DNA from: Treponema sp.
GTDB taxonomy: Bacteria > Spirochaetota > Spirochaetia > Treponematales > Breznakiellaceae
NCBI GenBank assembly: GCA_031288815.1
Contig: JAITQR010000130.1
Location: forward strand, 1 to 5,955
Reading direction: 5' to 3'
DNA: 5,955 nt
Within the stretch, counting starts at the first letter, position 1, and every line of letters starts with the position of its first letter. The position numbers and the translations under genes were made by a program. This document shows, piece after piece, positions 1-5,955 of this stretch. The notes beneath the pieces were generated by a model. That model saw nothing but the letters and a program-made list of their open reading frames with translations, was not told the DNA's origin and did no database searches.

Positions 1-1106
1 CCCTTCGCGGTCCCGGATTCCGCCGGCTTTGGCCCGGGTTCCGCCCTCAGGGCCGCGACCGTTTCTTTTCCCGCCTTTTCCGCCAGACGGCGTATCTGGT
101 CCAGGAGGGATCGCCGGGCGTTTCTGGCCCCCTCAAGACTTTCCCAGGAAAACTGAAGCTGGCTGCGGTAGTGGCCGCCCAGAAGAAAATAGCGGTAATC
201 CAGGGGATCGTAGCCCGCGTCCGTCAGGCTTTGGAGGGTGATGAACCCGCCTGCGGATTTTGACATCTTCGCCTTATCCAGGACAAGGAATTCGTTGTGT
301 ACCCAGTATTTGACCCAGGGATGTTTCCCCGTGGCGGCCTCGCTCTGGGCTAATTCGTTGGTATGGTGAATAGGCACATGATCAATGCCTCCGGCATGGA
401 TATCGAACTGTTCCCCCAGGTGTTTAATGCTCATGGCGGAACACTCGATATGCCAGCCCGGATAGCCCCGGCCCCAGGGACTGTCCCAGACCAGGGCCTG
501 GTTTTCGAATTTACTCTTGGTGAACCAGAGCACAAAGTCCTGGGGGTTCCGTTTGTTCTCGTCGGTCTCTACCCGGGCGCCGGCCTTTAACTCACCCTGC
601 CGGAGCAAGGCCAGTTCCCCGTAGCCGGGGAATTTGCTTACGTCAAAGTAGAGGTTTCCCCCGGCGGAATAAGTGTAACCGTTGGCCTCGATCCGTTTAA
701 TCAGGGAGATCATCTCCCCCACGTATTCGGTAGCCTTGCAAACCACCGTCGGCTTGCCGATATTCATCCGCTCCGTATCATTAAAAAAGGCCCTGGTGTA
801 AAAATCGGCGATTTCCAGGACGCTCTTACCCCGTTCCTGGGCGCTCTTGACCATCTTGTCGTCCCCCTCGTCATTGTCCCCCGAGAGATGCCCCACGTCG
901 GTGATGTTCATCACGTGGGTAACTTGGTAGCCCACGCGGCGGAGGGTACGGGTAAGAATGTCGTGGGTCACGTAGGCACGGAGGTTCCCGATATGGGCGT
1001 AGTTATACACCGTGGGGCCGCAGCCGTAGAAACCGACCCGTCCCGGATTAAGCGGCTCAAAAACCTGCAAGGTTCTGCCTAGTGTGTTGTAGAGGGAAAG
1101 CGCCAT
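1..1106 (-). CDS. cysS: Cysteinyl-tRNA synthetase (CysRS), C-terminal end cut by window edge
   Basis: Class I aminoacyl-tRNA synthetase that charges tRNA-Cys with cysteine using ATP in the cytoplasm. My translation from ATG at 1106 begins MALSLYNTLG and gives 368 complete codons before the left edge; family members are usually about 460-500 residues, so the missing part is the anticodon-binding end. Visible signatures are FYGCGPTVYNYAHIGN (HIGH-type motif, residues 38-41), WHIECSAMS (Cys222), HHTNE (247-251) and KMSKS (280-284). By comparison with E. coli CysRS, the zinc ligands would be Cys29, Cys222, His247 and Glu251, and all are present. The family's common HHENE reads HHTNE here, a variant I believe occurs in other bacterial CysRSs. 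An ATG at 1116 is in another frame. The ribosome binding site at 1106 is weak (GGAC). The gene follows the GAPDH-like gene on the same strand after 97 bp. Identity is very secure; the exact start is fairly secure. Confidence 0.97.
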   Translation of the reverse strand, partial: MALSLYNTLGRTLQVFEPLNPGRVGFYGCGPTVYNYAHIGNLRAYVTHDILTRTLRRVGYQVTHVMNITDVGHLSGDNDEGDDKMVKSAQERGKSVLEIADFYTRAFFNDTERMNIGKPTVVCKATEYVGEMISLIKRIEANGYTYSAGGNLYFDVSKFPGYGELALLRQGELKAGARVETDENKRNPQDFVLWFTKSKFENQALVWDSPWGRGYPGWHIECSAMSIKHLGEQFDIHAGGIDHVPIHHTNELAQSEAATGKHPWVKYWVHNEFLVLDKAKMSKSAGGFITLQSLTDAGYDPLDYRYFLLGGHYRSQLQFSWESLEGARNARRSLLDQIRRLAEKAGKETVAALRAEPGPKPAESGTAK

Positions 1107-1116
1107 AACCGTCCAT

Positions 1117-1146
1117 AAAATAACGCGGATCCGGCAAAAAAATCAA
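1117..1146 (-). promoter_or_regulatory. Possible cysS promoter
   Basis: On the minus strand, TTGATT (1146-1141) and TATTTT (1122-1117) are separated by 18 bp and resemble sigma-70 -35 and -10 boxes, each matching consensus at about four of six positions. The -10 box ends only 10 bp before the cysS ATG, so a transcript from it would have almost no leader. The A/T-rich boxes may simply belong to the T tract of the neighbouring hairpin. Weak call. Confidence 0.25.
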
Positions 1147-1181
1147 CCAACCCGGCCGTGGAACGGACGGGGCACCCGGTT
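1136..1181 (-). terminator. Possible intrinsic terminator after the GAPDH-like gene
   Basis: Read on the minus strand, AACCGG (1181-1176) can pair with CCGGGTT (1155-1149) with one bulged base. Inside it CCGT (1170-1167) pairs with ACGG (1159-1156) around a 7-nt loop. Six bases after the outer stem comes a run of seven T (1142-1136). The order hairpin then T run fits Rho-independent termination of the gene ending at 1204. The stem is interrupted by a 5-nt asymmetric bulge and the T run is not immediately adjacent, so it may be weak or leaky and allow read-through into cysS. Confidence 0.35.
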
Positions 1182-1203
1182 TTCCAACCAGGGGTAAGCC
1201 CGG

Positions 1204-2421
1204 CTATTTGGGGAAATTGATCAGGGGCTTACGGGGCAGGGGAGCTTCCCCGGCTCTGTCCGCCCTGTTTCTTTCCGCGAAGGTTTTCCTCGGCTCCGCT
1301 TTCCGGGGCCTTGCCGGGGAGACGCCCTTCCTTGCCGGGCCGGGATCCCCGGGCCTTGCCAGGGGGGACGATTCCGTTTTTGCCGTAAGGGTTTCGGTTT
1401 TTCCCTCCAATTCGGCAAGATACCTGGCGATCCTGACCAGTTGGGCGGCGTAAGAGCTTTGGGGGTCGTACCAGGAGGCCGCTTGAACCTGGTAAAGGCC
1501 CTCCGCCAGAGGCTGGACCAGGGTCTGGGTGGCGTCGAAAAGGGAGGCGTAGGCCGTACCGGCCGTGTCCGGGGAGATGATCTCCTCATCGTTGTAACCC
1601 AGAACCTTGCCGGATTTGGCCTTTATCGCCCTGTTGAGTTTTTCCGCGCTCAGGCCGGCCGCCTCGACCACGGCGAAAAGGAGGATCAGGGCGCCCCCTC
1701 CGCCGGGAAGCCGCTGGGCGGAAAAGGAGAGTTTCCCCGCCAGTTCCGGGATAAGACGCCCCATGGCGCCGGCCCAGTCCGGGGAGACGGGGATGATAGC
1801 GGATTCTTCCGCCCGGAAAAGGCGGAAAAGGTGGTTTTTCCCGGCATCTCCCTCGGGGGCAGGCCGGTCACAAGCGCCGCCGCTTTCCCGGAGGCTCAGG
1901 ACAATCCCCGAACGGATGGGGGCCGATTCATTGAGGGCCTTGGCCAGGGGGGCAAGGCAGTTGAGGGCGGGAGAGACGGCGGAAATTATCCTGTCCCCGG
2001 ACCGGATGGTTTTTTCGTTAAGTCCGTAGACGATGGCCGGAAGATCTGCCGCGGCGGCGCAGGCGATCAGCGCCTTTTTGGCCCCCGCGCCGATATGGGC
2101 GGCGGCTTTTTCCCCAGTATCAAAAAGACCGGTACATTCCAGAACCAGATCCACTTTGAGTTTTTTCCAGGGAAGCTTCGCGGGGTCAGGTTCGGCGAAA
2201 GTCCTGATATCTTTCCCCTTTAGGGAAATACAGTCCCTTCCCTCCCTGGCGGCAAGAACGGAGGCTCCCGGCTGAACATCGTGGTTCAAAAGGTAGGCCA
2301 ATAAGCCCGGCTTGGCTGTATCATTGATGGCGATAAGTTCAAAGATCTTGTCGGTAAGCAGCCGCCTGAGTACCTGCCGCCCTATACGCCCCAACCCGTT
2401 TATCGCGACTTTTATGGCCAT
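1204..2421 (-). CDS. GAPDH-family protein with lost catalytic residues and a basic C-terminal tail (probable pseudoenzyme)
   Basis: A 405-residue homologue of phosphorylating glyceraldehyde-3-phosphate dehydrogenase (Gap, usually about 335 residues). Seen: the N-terminal Rossmann motif INGLGRIGR (7-15), Asn33-Asp34 at the NAD ribose position, LECTGLF (94-100), NCLAPLAK (154-161), a conserved Arg237 and a C-terminal SWYD (316-319). The catalytic core is lost. The SCTTNC box reads S150-P-A-L-N-C155, so the nucleophilic Cys is Pro151. The partner His, 27 residues further on as in the family, is Arg178. The phosphate-binding STG reads SPD (213-215), and YDNEWGYS reads YDPQSSYA, replacing the nicotinamide-contacting Asn with Pro320. 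Normal GAPDH activity is therefore not expected; a structural, regulatory or moonlighting role is inference. Residues 339-405 form an added tail rich in Pro, Arg, Lys and Ala, probably disordered. Start chosen at ATG 2421 because AAGAGGTG lies 6 nt upstream and MAIKVAING matches family N-termini; an in-frame ATG at 2466 would add 15 atypical residues. Confidence 0.9.
   Translation of the reverse strand: MAIKVAINGLGRIGRQVLRRLLTDKIFELIAINDTAKPGLLAYLLNHDVQPGASVLAAREGRDCISLKGKDIRTFAEPDPAKLPWKKLKVDLVLECTGLFDTGEKAAAHIGAGAKKALIACAAAADLPAIVYGLNEKTIRSGDRIISAVSPALNCLAPLAKALNESAPIRSGIVLSLRESGGACDRPAPEGDAGKNHLFRLFRAEESAIIPVSPDWAGAMGRLIPELAGKLSFSAQRLPGGGGALILLFAVVEAAGLSAEKLNRAIKAKSGKVLGYNDEEIISPDTAGTAYASLFDATQTLVQPLAEGLYQVQAASWYDPQSSYAAQLVRIARYLAELEGKTETLTAKTESSPLARPGDPGPARKGVSPARPRKAEPRKTFAERNRADRAGEAPLPRKPLINFPK
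1309..1360 (-). repeat. Three in-frame GGCAAGG repeats encoding an x-A-R-x-x motif in the GAPDH-like tail
   Basis: GGCAAGG occurs on the minus strand at 1360-1354, 1336-1330 and 1315-1309. The spacings are 24 and 21 bp, so the repeats stay in one reading frame. They encode LARPG (354-358), PARKG (362-366) and PARPR (369-373) in the C-terminal tail. The tail may have grown by short in-frame duplication in GC-rich DNA. The repeats are degenerate outside the core. Confidence 0.5.
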
Positions 2422-2427
2422 GATACG

Positions 2428-2435
2428 CACCTCTT
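2428..2435 (-). promoter_or_regulatory. Shine-Dalgarno site of the GAPDH-like gene
   Basis: AAGAGGTG lies 6 nt before ATG 2421 on the minus strand, a good match to the anti-Shine-Dalgarno sequence at normal spacing. It decides the start in favour of 2421 over the in-frame ATG at 2466, which lies inside the likely promoter. It also suggests that the gene is translated. Confidence 0.75.
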
Positions 2436-2446
2436 GGCGATATGGA

Positions 2447-2463
2447 CTTATAAGCAAAATATA
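2447..2463 (-). promoter_or_regulatory. Candidate -10 elements for the GAPDH-like gene
   Basis: An A/T-rich patch on the minus strand contains TATATT (2463-2458) and TATAAG (2452-2447), both resembling a sigma-70 -10 box and both upstream of the Shine-Dalgarno site. A start near 2440-2450 would give a 20-30 nt leader. No convincing -35 box sits 16-18 bp upstream; that stretch is G-rich. Confidence 0.4.
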
Positions 2464-2539
2464 CACCCTTTCCCCCGCCTTGCCTATTGAGGCTTTTTTG
2501 AAAAGGTGAAATTGGAAAAGATTCTCTTCCGGGGTCTTT

Positions 2540-2550
2540 CCCGAGTCGGG
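2540..2550. other. Short GC palindrome in the divergent intergenic region
   Basis: CCCGAGTCGGG is a perfect inverted repeat of 5 bp arms around one base, flanked on the plus strand by GTTTTG. It sits about midway between the divergent GAPDH-like and kinase genes. It could be a small operator or a hairpin, or chance in GC-rich DNA. The rest of the 2422-2645 spacer shows no small ORF or RNA gene I can support. The last 30 bp before the kinase are T-rich. Confidence 0.2.
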
Positions 2551-2645
2551 GTTTTGGGAAGGAGCCCGCGTTTTTTGAAATTCTTCAGCCGGGGCCGCCG
2601 GGGACGGTTAAAAGGCCGTGTTTTTCTTTTATTTCTTTGTACTTT

Positions 2646-4676
2646 ATGTTATTTTCTAAACAAGATATAATGACCGAAACTTTAAAAGCAAATACGGAGC
2701 TGTTCGAGGGGGTTTTGGGGCCGATCCTGAAAACCAGCCCGGATATTATCGTTTTTTTTAACCCCGACGGTTCCTTCGCCCATTGTACCGCCAGGTTCCT
2801 CCGTCTCGCCGGGATTGCCGATTTTTCCCTGATCAAAGGCCGCCACTACCGGGATGTCTTCGGCATCCTGGACGGCGCGTCCTTCGGGAACGAACTGGAT
2901 CGTCTGTTTTCCGGCGCCGCCCAATCCCCCGGGCCGGTAATAACGGAGGCGGTGGCCTTGGACATTGCCGGAAACGGGTGTCCCCGGCGTTATACCCTGC
3001 AGTTTACCCCCGGCGGCGGGGGGGCTATGCTGGTTCTCTACGATATCGAGGCTTTTTTGGCCGCCAAAGAGGAAGCCGAGCGGGCAAGTTCCGCCAAGGG
3101 GGATTTCCTGGCCAACATGAGCCACGAGATCCGTACCCCCCTCAACGCCATCATCGGTATGACCAGTATCGCCAAAAATTCCCGGGATCCGGATAAAAAA
3201 AACTACTGTCTGGGCAAGATCGAGATCGCCTCTACCCATCTTCTGGGGGTGATCAACGACATACTGGATATGTCCAAGATAGCGGCCGACAAATTCGAGC
3301 TTTCCTTTACCGAATTTAACCTGGAGAAGACTCTTATCAGGGTTACCGATGTCATCGAATTCCGGGCGGGGGAGAAGAATCAGAACCTTTTCGTCAAGAC
3401 CGGTCCGGATCTGCCCGCCTATATCATAAGCGACGAACAGCGGCTTTCCCAGGTGATTGCCAACCTCTTTTCCAACGCCATCAAGTTCACCCCCGATTAC
3501 GGGGATATTACCCTGCGGGTAAACAAAGTTGAGGAAAAAGAGGCTTACTGTACCCTGCGTTTCGAGGTAAGCGATACGGGGATCGGTATTTCCCGGGAAC
3601 AGCAGGGGAAGCTTTTCAATTCCTTTGTCCAGGCGGACGGCGGCATTTCCCGCCGTTTTGGGGGAACCGGCCTGGGGCTGGCCATCTCCAAACGTATCGT
3701 GGAGATGATGGACGGGAACATCTGGGTGGAGTCGGAGTTGGGCAAGGGTTCCACCTTTATCTTCACCATCCGGGCGCAGACAGGCAAAGGGCAGGAGGAA
3801 AACCGGCTGAGCCTGGCGCCCAGGATAGAAAACGTCAGGGCTTTGGTGGTGGACGATTCGGAGGAACTGCGGGAATATTTCCTCTCCATGGCGGCGCGGA
3901 TCGGTTTTTGCTGTGAGGCGGCCGCGAGCGGCTTCGAGGCCCTGCGTATGCTGGAGCGGGGCAGCCGCTACGACATCTATTTTGTGGACTGGGCCATGCC
4001 GGAAATGGACGGCATAGAACTGTCCCGAAAAATTCTGGAGAAAACCGGGGGCCGGACGGTAATCGTGATGATCTCCTCAATCGAGTGGGAGAAGATAGAG
4101 GCGGCGGCCCGTTCAGCCGGGGTGAGCGGTTTTCTTCCCAAGCCCCTGTACCCTTCCTACGTGGTGGACTGCATCAACCAGAACCTCAGCGTCGGCGTTC
4201 CCCTGGCGGGCAGGAAGGAAGAAGCCGGCGAAACCGGGGAGGATTTGAACCTGGCCGGAAAGCGGGTGCTCATCGCCGAGGATATCGAGATTAACCGGGA
4301 AATCGTCGTTACCCTGCTGGAACCCCTGGGGCTGGAGATAGTCTGCGCGGAAAACGGGCTTGAGGTCCTTAATAAGTTCAAAGCCGATCCCGGCCGTTAT
4401 GACCTTGTCTTCATGGACGTTCACATGCCCGAGATGGACGGCTACGAGGCTACCCGCCGGATTCGGGAATTTGAAGCATCCATGCCCGGTAAAACGCCGG
4501 ATATCGCCGGGGGAGCCCAGAAGGTTTTGGCCAACAGGGTACCCATAATCGCCATGACCGCCAATGTGTTCGCCGAAGACATCGACAAGTGCCTCGCCGC
4601 GGGGATGAACGACCATGTGGGGAAACCGCTGGATTTTGAACAGGTGCTGGAAAGGCTGCGGAAGTACCTGGCCTGA
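2646..4676 (+). CDS. Soluble hybrid sensor histidine kinase: PAS-HisKA-HATPase-REC-REC
   Basis: Cytoplasmic two-component kinase that should autophosphorylate on His and pass phosphate to its own receiver domains. Order (676 residues from ATG 2646): PAS about 27-135; linker helix about 137-155; HisKA with MSHEIRTPLN, phospho-acceptor His160; HATPase_c with N-box Asn277, DTGIGI at 310-315 and G2 box GGTGLGL at 339-345; first REC about 396-515 with Asp403/Asp404, phospho-acceptor Asp448, Ser477 and Lys499; second REC about 539-676 with Glu545/Asp546, Asp591, Thr638 and Lys660. All catalytic residues are intact. No signal peptide or membrane segment is visible, so the PAS domain probably senses an internal cue. 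There is no HPt or output domain and no adjacent response regulator, so phosphate probably leaves to a partner encoded elsewhere. The start is uncertain: TTG 2637, ATG 2646 and ATG 2670 are all in frame and none has a clear Shine-Dalgarno site; none of them removes the PAS core. The gene diverges from the GAPDH-like gene and converges on rarA. Confidence 0.96.
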   Translation: MLFSKQDIMTETLKANTELFEGVLGPILKTSPDIIVFFNPDGSFAHCTARFLRLAGIADFSLIKGRHYRDVFGILDGASFGNELDRLFSGAAQSPGPVITEAVALDIAGNGCPRRYTLQFTPGGGGAMLVLYDIEAFLAAKEEAERASSAKGDFLANMSHEIRTPLNAIIGMTSIAKNSRDPDKKNYCLGKIEIASTHLLGVINDILDMSKIAADKFELSFTEFNLEKTLIRVTDVIEFRAGEKNQNLFVKTGPDLPAYIISDEQRLSQVIANLFSNAIKFTPDYGDITLRVNKVEEKEAYCTLRFEVSDTGIGISREQQGKLFNSFVQADGGISRRFGGTGLGLAISKRIVEMMDGNIWVESELGKGSTFIFTIRAQTGKGQEENRLSLAPRIENVRALVVDDSEELREYFLSMAARIGFCCEAAASGFEALRMLERGSRYDIYFVDWAMPEMDGIELSRKILEKTGGRTVIVMISSIEWEKIEAAARSAGVSGFLPKPLYPSYVVDCINQNLSVGVPLAGRKEEAGETGEDLNLAGKRVLIAEDIEINREIVVTLLEPLGLEIVCAENGLEVLNKFKADPGRYDLVFMDVHMPEMDGYEATRRIREFEASMPGKTPDIAGGAQKVLANRVPIIAMTANVFAEDIDKCLAAGMNDHVGKPLDFEQVLERLRKYLA

Positions 4677-4694
4677 GACGGCGGGACAGGCTGC

Positions 4695-4711
4695 CGGGCG
4701 GCTTTAGCCCG
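4695..4711. terminator. Weak hairpin in the convergent gap
   Basis: CGGGC (4695-4699) pairs with GCCCG (4707-4711) around a 7-nt loop. It lies in the 49-bp gap between the stop codons of the kinase (4676) and the rarA-like gene (4728-4726). A second small palindrome, TTCCGGAA, follows at 4713-4720. Neither is followed by a T run on either strand, so this is not a standard intrinsic terminator. The location is the main reason to list it. Confidence 0.2.
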
Positions 4712-4725
4712 ATTCCGGAACCGGC

Positions 4726-5955
4726 TTACCTGGCAGCCAGGAGAAGGCTTTTCCACTTCCAGGTGATGGGCCCCCGGGCCGCCCGTTCCCGGAGGATCTC
4801 TTCCAGACGTTTGAAATCCCCGATCCCCAGGGCGGCGGCGATAAAGCCGCCCCAGCGGGATTTTTCGGGATCGAACCACAGCCCCAGATCCTTTCCGGTG
4901 ACAAGACGTTCCTCTTTCTGGTCTATTTCGCTGACCAGGGTCTCGAAACCCGCGTCCTTGAAGCATTTTTCCAGAAGAGAGGCGTCCCAGTTCATCAAAA
5001 GACCGCCCCGATCCCCGAAAAACGCCTCCTCCGCTTCCCGGAGTCTGGCGCCCAGGGACGGTTCCGCGCCGCATTCCTCTTCCGCTATCCGGGAGATCCG
5101 CTCTCCCCGCCGGGGAGGGGACTGAAGGATGACCAGATCCCCGCCTGGGGCGAGGAGGCTCCGGGCTTTTTCCGCCATATCCCGGAAGGCCTCGGCGGGG
5201 GCTTCCACACGCCGCCAGGGCTCCCGGGCAAAGAGGCGGTCGAACAGGGGGGTTCCGAACCATTCCTCCGCCCCGGCGGGGCTGGGAAGGGACGCGGGGT
5301 ACACGGCGATCCGGGGCTGTTCCACCTCGTCCAGGGTGGCGGCGTAACGGAACAGGGTGTCCCGGGCGCTCTCGTTTTCCACCAGACAGGCGCAGAGCCC
5401 TTCCGGGGCCCGGCGGAGACATTCCCAGAGGAGGAGGCCGTCTCCCCCGGCGGCTACCAGGATCCGGTGGTGCCGCCGGATCTTCACCGCCCCCAGGATC
5501 CGGTCCCGGTCGGAGAGGAGGAGCCCGCTCCGGCCCGATTCCAGCCGCTTGAACCAGCCTTCCCTGCCTTTGGATGCGGCGGACCAGGTAAGGGCTTCCC
5601 CGTCCCCAGCGGCCCCGTCGCCCAGGACGATGGCCGCCTGGAGTTCCCGCCTCCGTAAAACTTCCTCCCGGATTTTCCCCTCGTAGCCCACCCGGCTGGG
5701 CATGTAGAAGATCTTTCCCACCAGGCTGGAAGGGAGGTACTGCTGGGCCGCCCAGTGTTCCCGGTAGGCGTGGGGGTACACGTAGCCTTCCCCGTGACCG
5801 AAACTTTCGCTATCCCGGCTCGCGTCCCGCAGATGGCTGGGAACCTCCGCGTCTTCCTTCTCCACCTCCTTCATCACGTCGAAGAAATTGAGGGCCGAAT
5901 TGGATTTGGGGGCCGTGGCAAGGTAGAGACAGGCCTCCACCAGGGGGAAGTTCCC
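4726..5955 (-). CDS. rarA: RarA/MgsA recombination factor C-terminal part fused to a methyltransferase-like domain, N-terminus cut by window edge
   Basis: RarA is an AAA+ ATPase acting at stalled replication forks. Only its C-terminal part is visible: 409 residues, the frame running open to the right edge. Residues 1-100 match the RarA C-terminal oligomerisation region: GNFPL, LYLATAPKSNSAL, VPSHLRDA, GYVYPHAY, AAQQYLP and GYEGKIREE. Ordinary RarA (about 430-450 residues) ends shortly after this, but here about 300 residues follow. Residues about 120-345 look like a Rossmann methyltransferase: RILVAAGGDGLL (motif I-like, 164-175), an acidic strand CLVENE (190-195), a strand FDRLFAREPW (238-247), LLAPGGDLVILQ (267-278) and AGFETLVSEI (335-344). 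The SAM motif is atypical, so activity is uncertain. The tail (about 346-409) contains GLWFDPEKSRWGG and a basic helix. I recall RarA fused to an uncharacterised domain in cyanobacteria and possibly spirochaetes. GTG at 5940 is an internal Val inside the conserved block, not a start. The ATPase motifs cannot be checked here. Confidence 0.88.
   Translation of the reverse strand, partial: GNFPLVEACLYLATAPKSNSALNFFDVMKEVEKEDAEVPSHLRDASRDSESFGHGEGYVYPHAYREHWAAQQYLPSSLVGKIFYMPSRVGYEGKIREEVLRRRELQAAIVLGDGAAGDGEALTWSAASKGREGWFKRLESGRSGLLLSDRDRILGAVKIRRHHRILVAAGGDGLLLWECLRRAPEGLCACLVENESARDTLFRYAATLDEVEQPRIAVYPASLPSPAGAEEWFGTPLFDRLFAREPWRRVEAPAEAFRDMAEKARSLLAPGGDLVILQSPPRRGERISRIAEEECGAEPSLGARLREAEEAFFGDRGGLLMNWDASLLEKCFKDAGFETLVSEIDQKEERLVTGKDLGLWFDPEKSRWGGFIAAALGIGDFKRLEEILRERAARGPITWKWKSLLLAAR

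Noticed and set aside
29..1082. Three plus-strand open frames (64-75 codons) opposite cysS
   Set aside because: The minus strand encodes CysRS with HIGH-type, KMSKS and zinc-ligand motifs throughout this stretch.
1441..2223. 260-codon open frame on the plus strand opposite the GAPDH-like gene
   Set aside because: No recognisable domain, glycine- and arginine-rich translation typical of antisense frames in GC-rich DNA, and it lies fully inside a gene with clear family homology.
2604..2630. Hairpin ACGG/CCGT followed by a T-rich run, as a plus-strand terminator
   Set aside because: The stem is only 4 bp and no plus-strand gene lies upstream to be terminated.
2637..2671. Possible plus-strand promoter with TTGTAC (2637-2642) and TATAAT (2666-2671)
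   Set aside because: The spacer is 23 bp, too long for sigma-70, and transcription would begin downstream of all plausible kinase starts.
2682..3239. 185-codon open frame antisense to the kinase PAS region
   Set aside because: No motifs; a GC-driven shadow of a strongly supported gene.
4442..5422. 326-codon open frame on the minus strand across the end of the kinase gene and the rarA-like gene
   Set aside because: It overlaps both genes in alternative frames and its translation is Pro/Arg/Gly-rich low-complexity sequence. The RarA frame has clear motifs and runs to the window edge.
5938..5940. GTG as the start of a 404-residue protein
   Set aside because: The codon lies inside the conserved RarA block (PLVEACLYLATAPKSN) and the frame stays open to the window edge, so it is an internal Val.

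Overview
This is a GC-rich (roughly 60 percent by eye), gene-dense bacterial chromosomal stretch with four protein genes. Two are cut by the window edges. There are no RNA genes, insertion sequences or CRISPR arrays. I cannot name the organism. The RarA-methyltransferase fusion, the CysRS sequence type and a stand-alone soluble hybrid kinase would fit a spirochaete of the Treponema type, but this is a weak inference from memory of those families.

Layout: (1) 1-1106, minus strand, is cysteinyl-tRNA synthetase (cysS), with its C-terminal end beyond the left edge. (2) 1107-1203 is a short spacer with a possible terminator for the upstream gene and a possible cysS promoter. (3) 1204-2421, minus strand, is a 405-residue GAPDH-family protein. 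Its Rossmann NAD-binding motif survives, but the catalytic Cys is Pro151, the catalytic His is Arg178, and the YDNEWGYS segment is degraded. It ends in a 67-residue basic, proline-rich tail. (4) 2422-2645 is a divergent intergenic region with a good ribosome binding site and -10 candidates for the GAPDH-like gene and a small palindrome. (5) 2646-4676, plus strand, is a soluble PAS-HisKA-HATPase-REC-REC hybrid histidine kinase with all key residues intact. (6) 4677-4725 is a short convergent gap. (7) 4726-5955, minus strand, is the C-terminal part of a RarA (MgsA) AAA+ recombination factor fused to a degenerate methyltransferase-like domain. Its N-terminal ATPase part lies beyond the right edge.

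No common pathway links the four genes. cysS serves translation, RarA serves replication-fork repair, and the kinase is a signalling protein with unknown input. The GAPDH-like gene and cysS lie in the same direction 97 bp apart and could be co-transcribed. The kinase is divergent from the first pair and convergent with rarA. The most unusual item is the GAPDH-like protein, which looks like a maintained pseudoenzyme. The RarA fusion is second.
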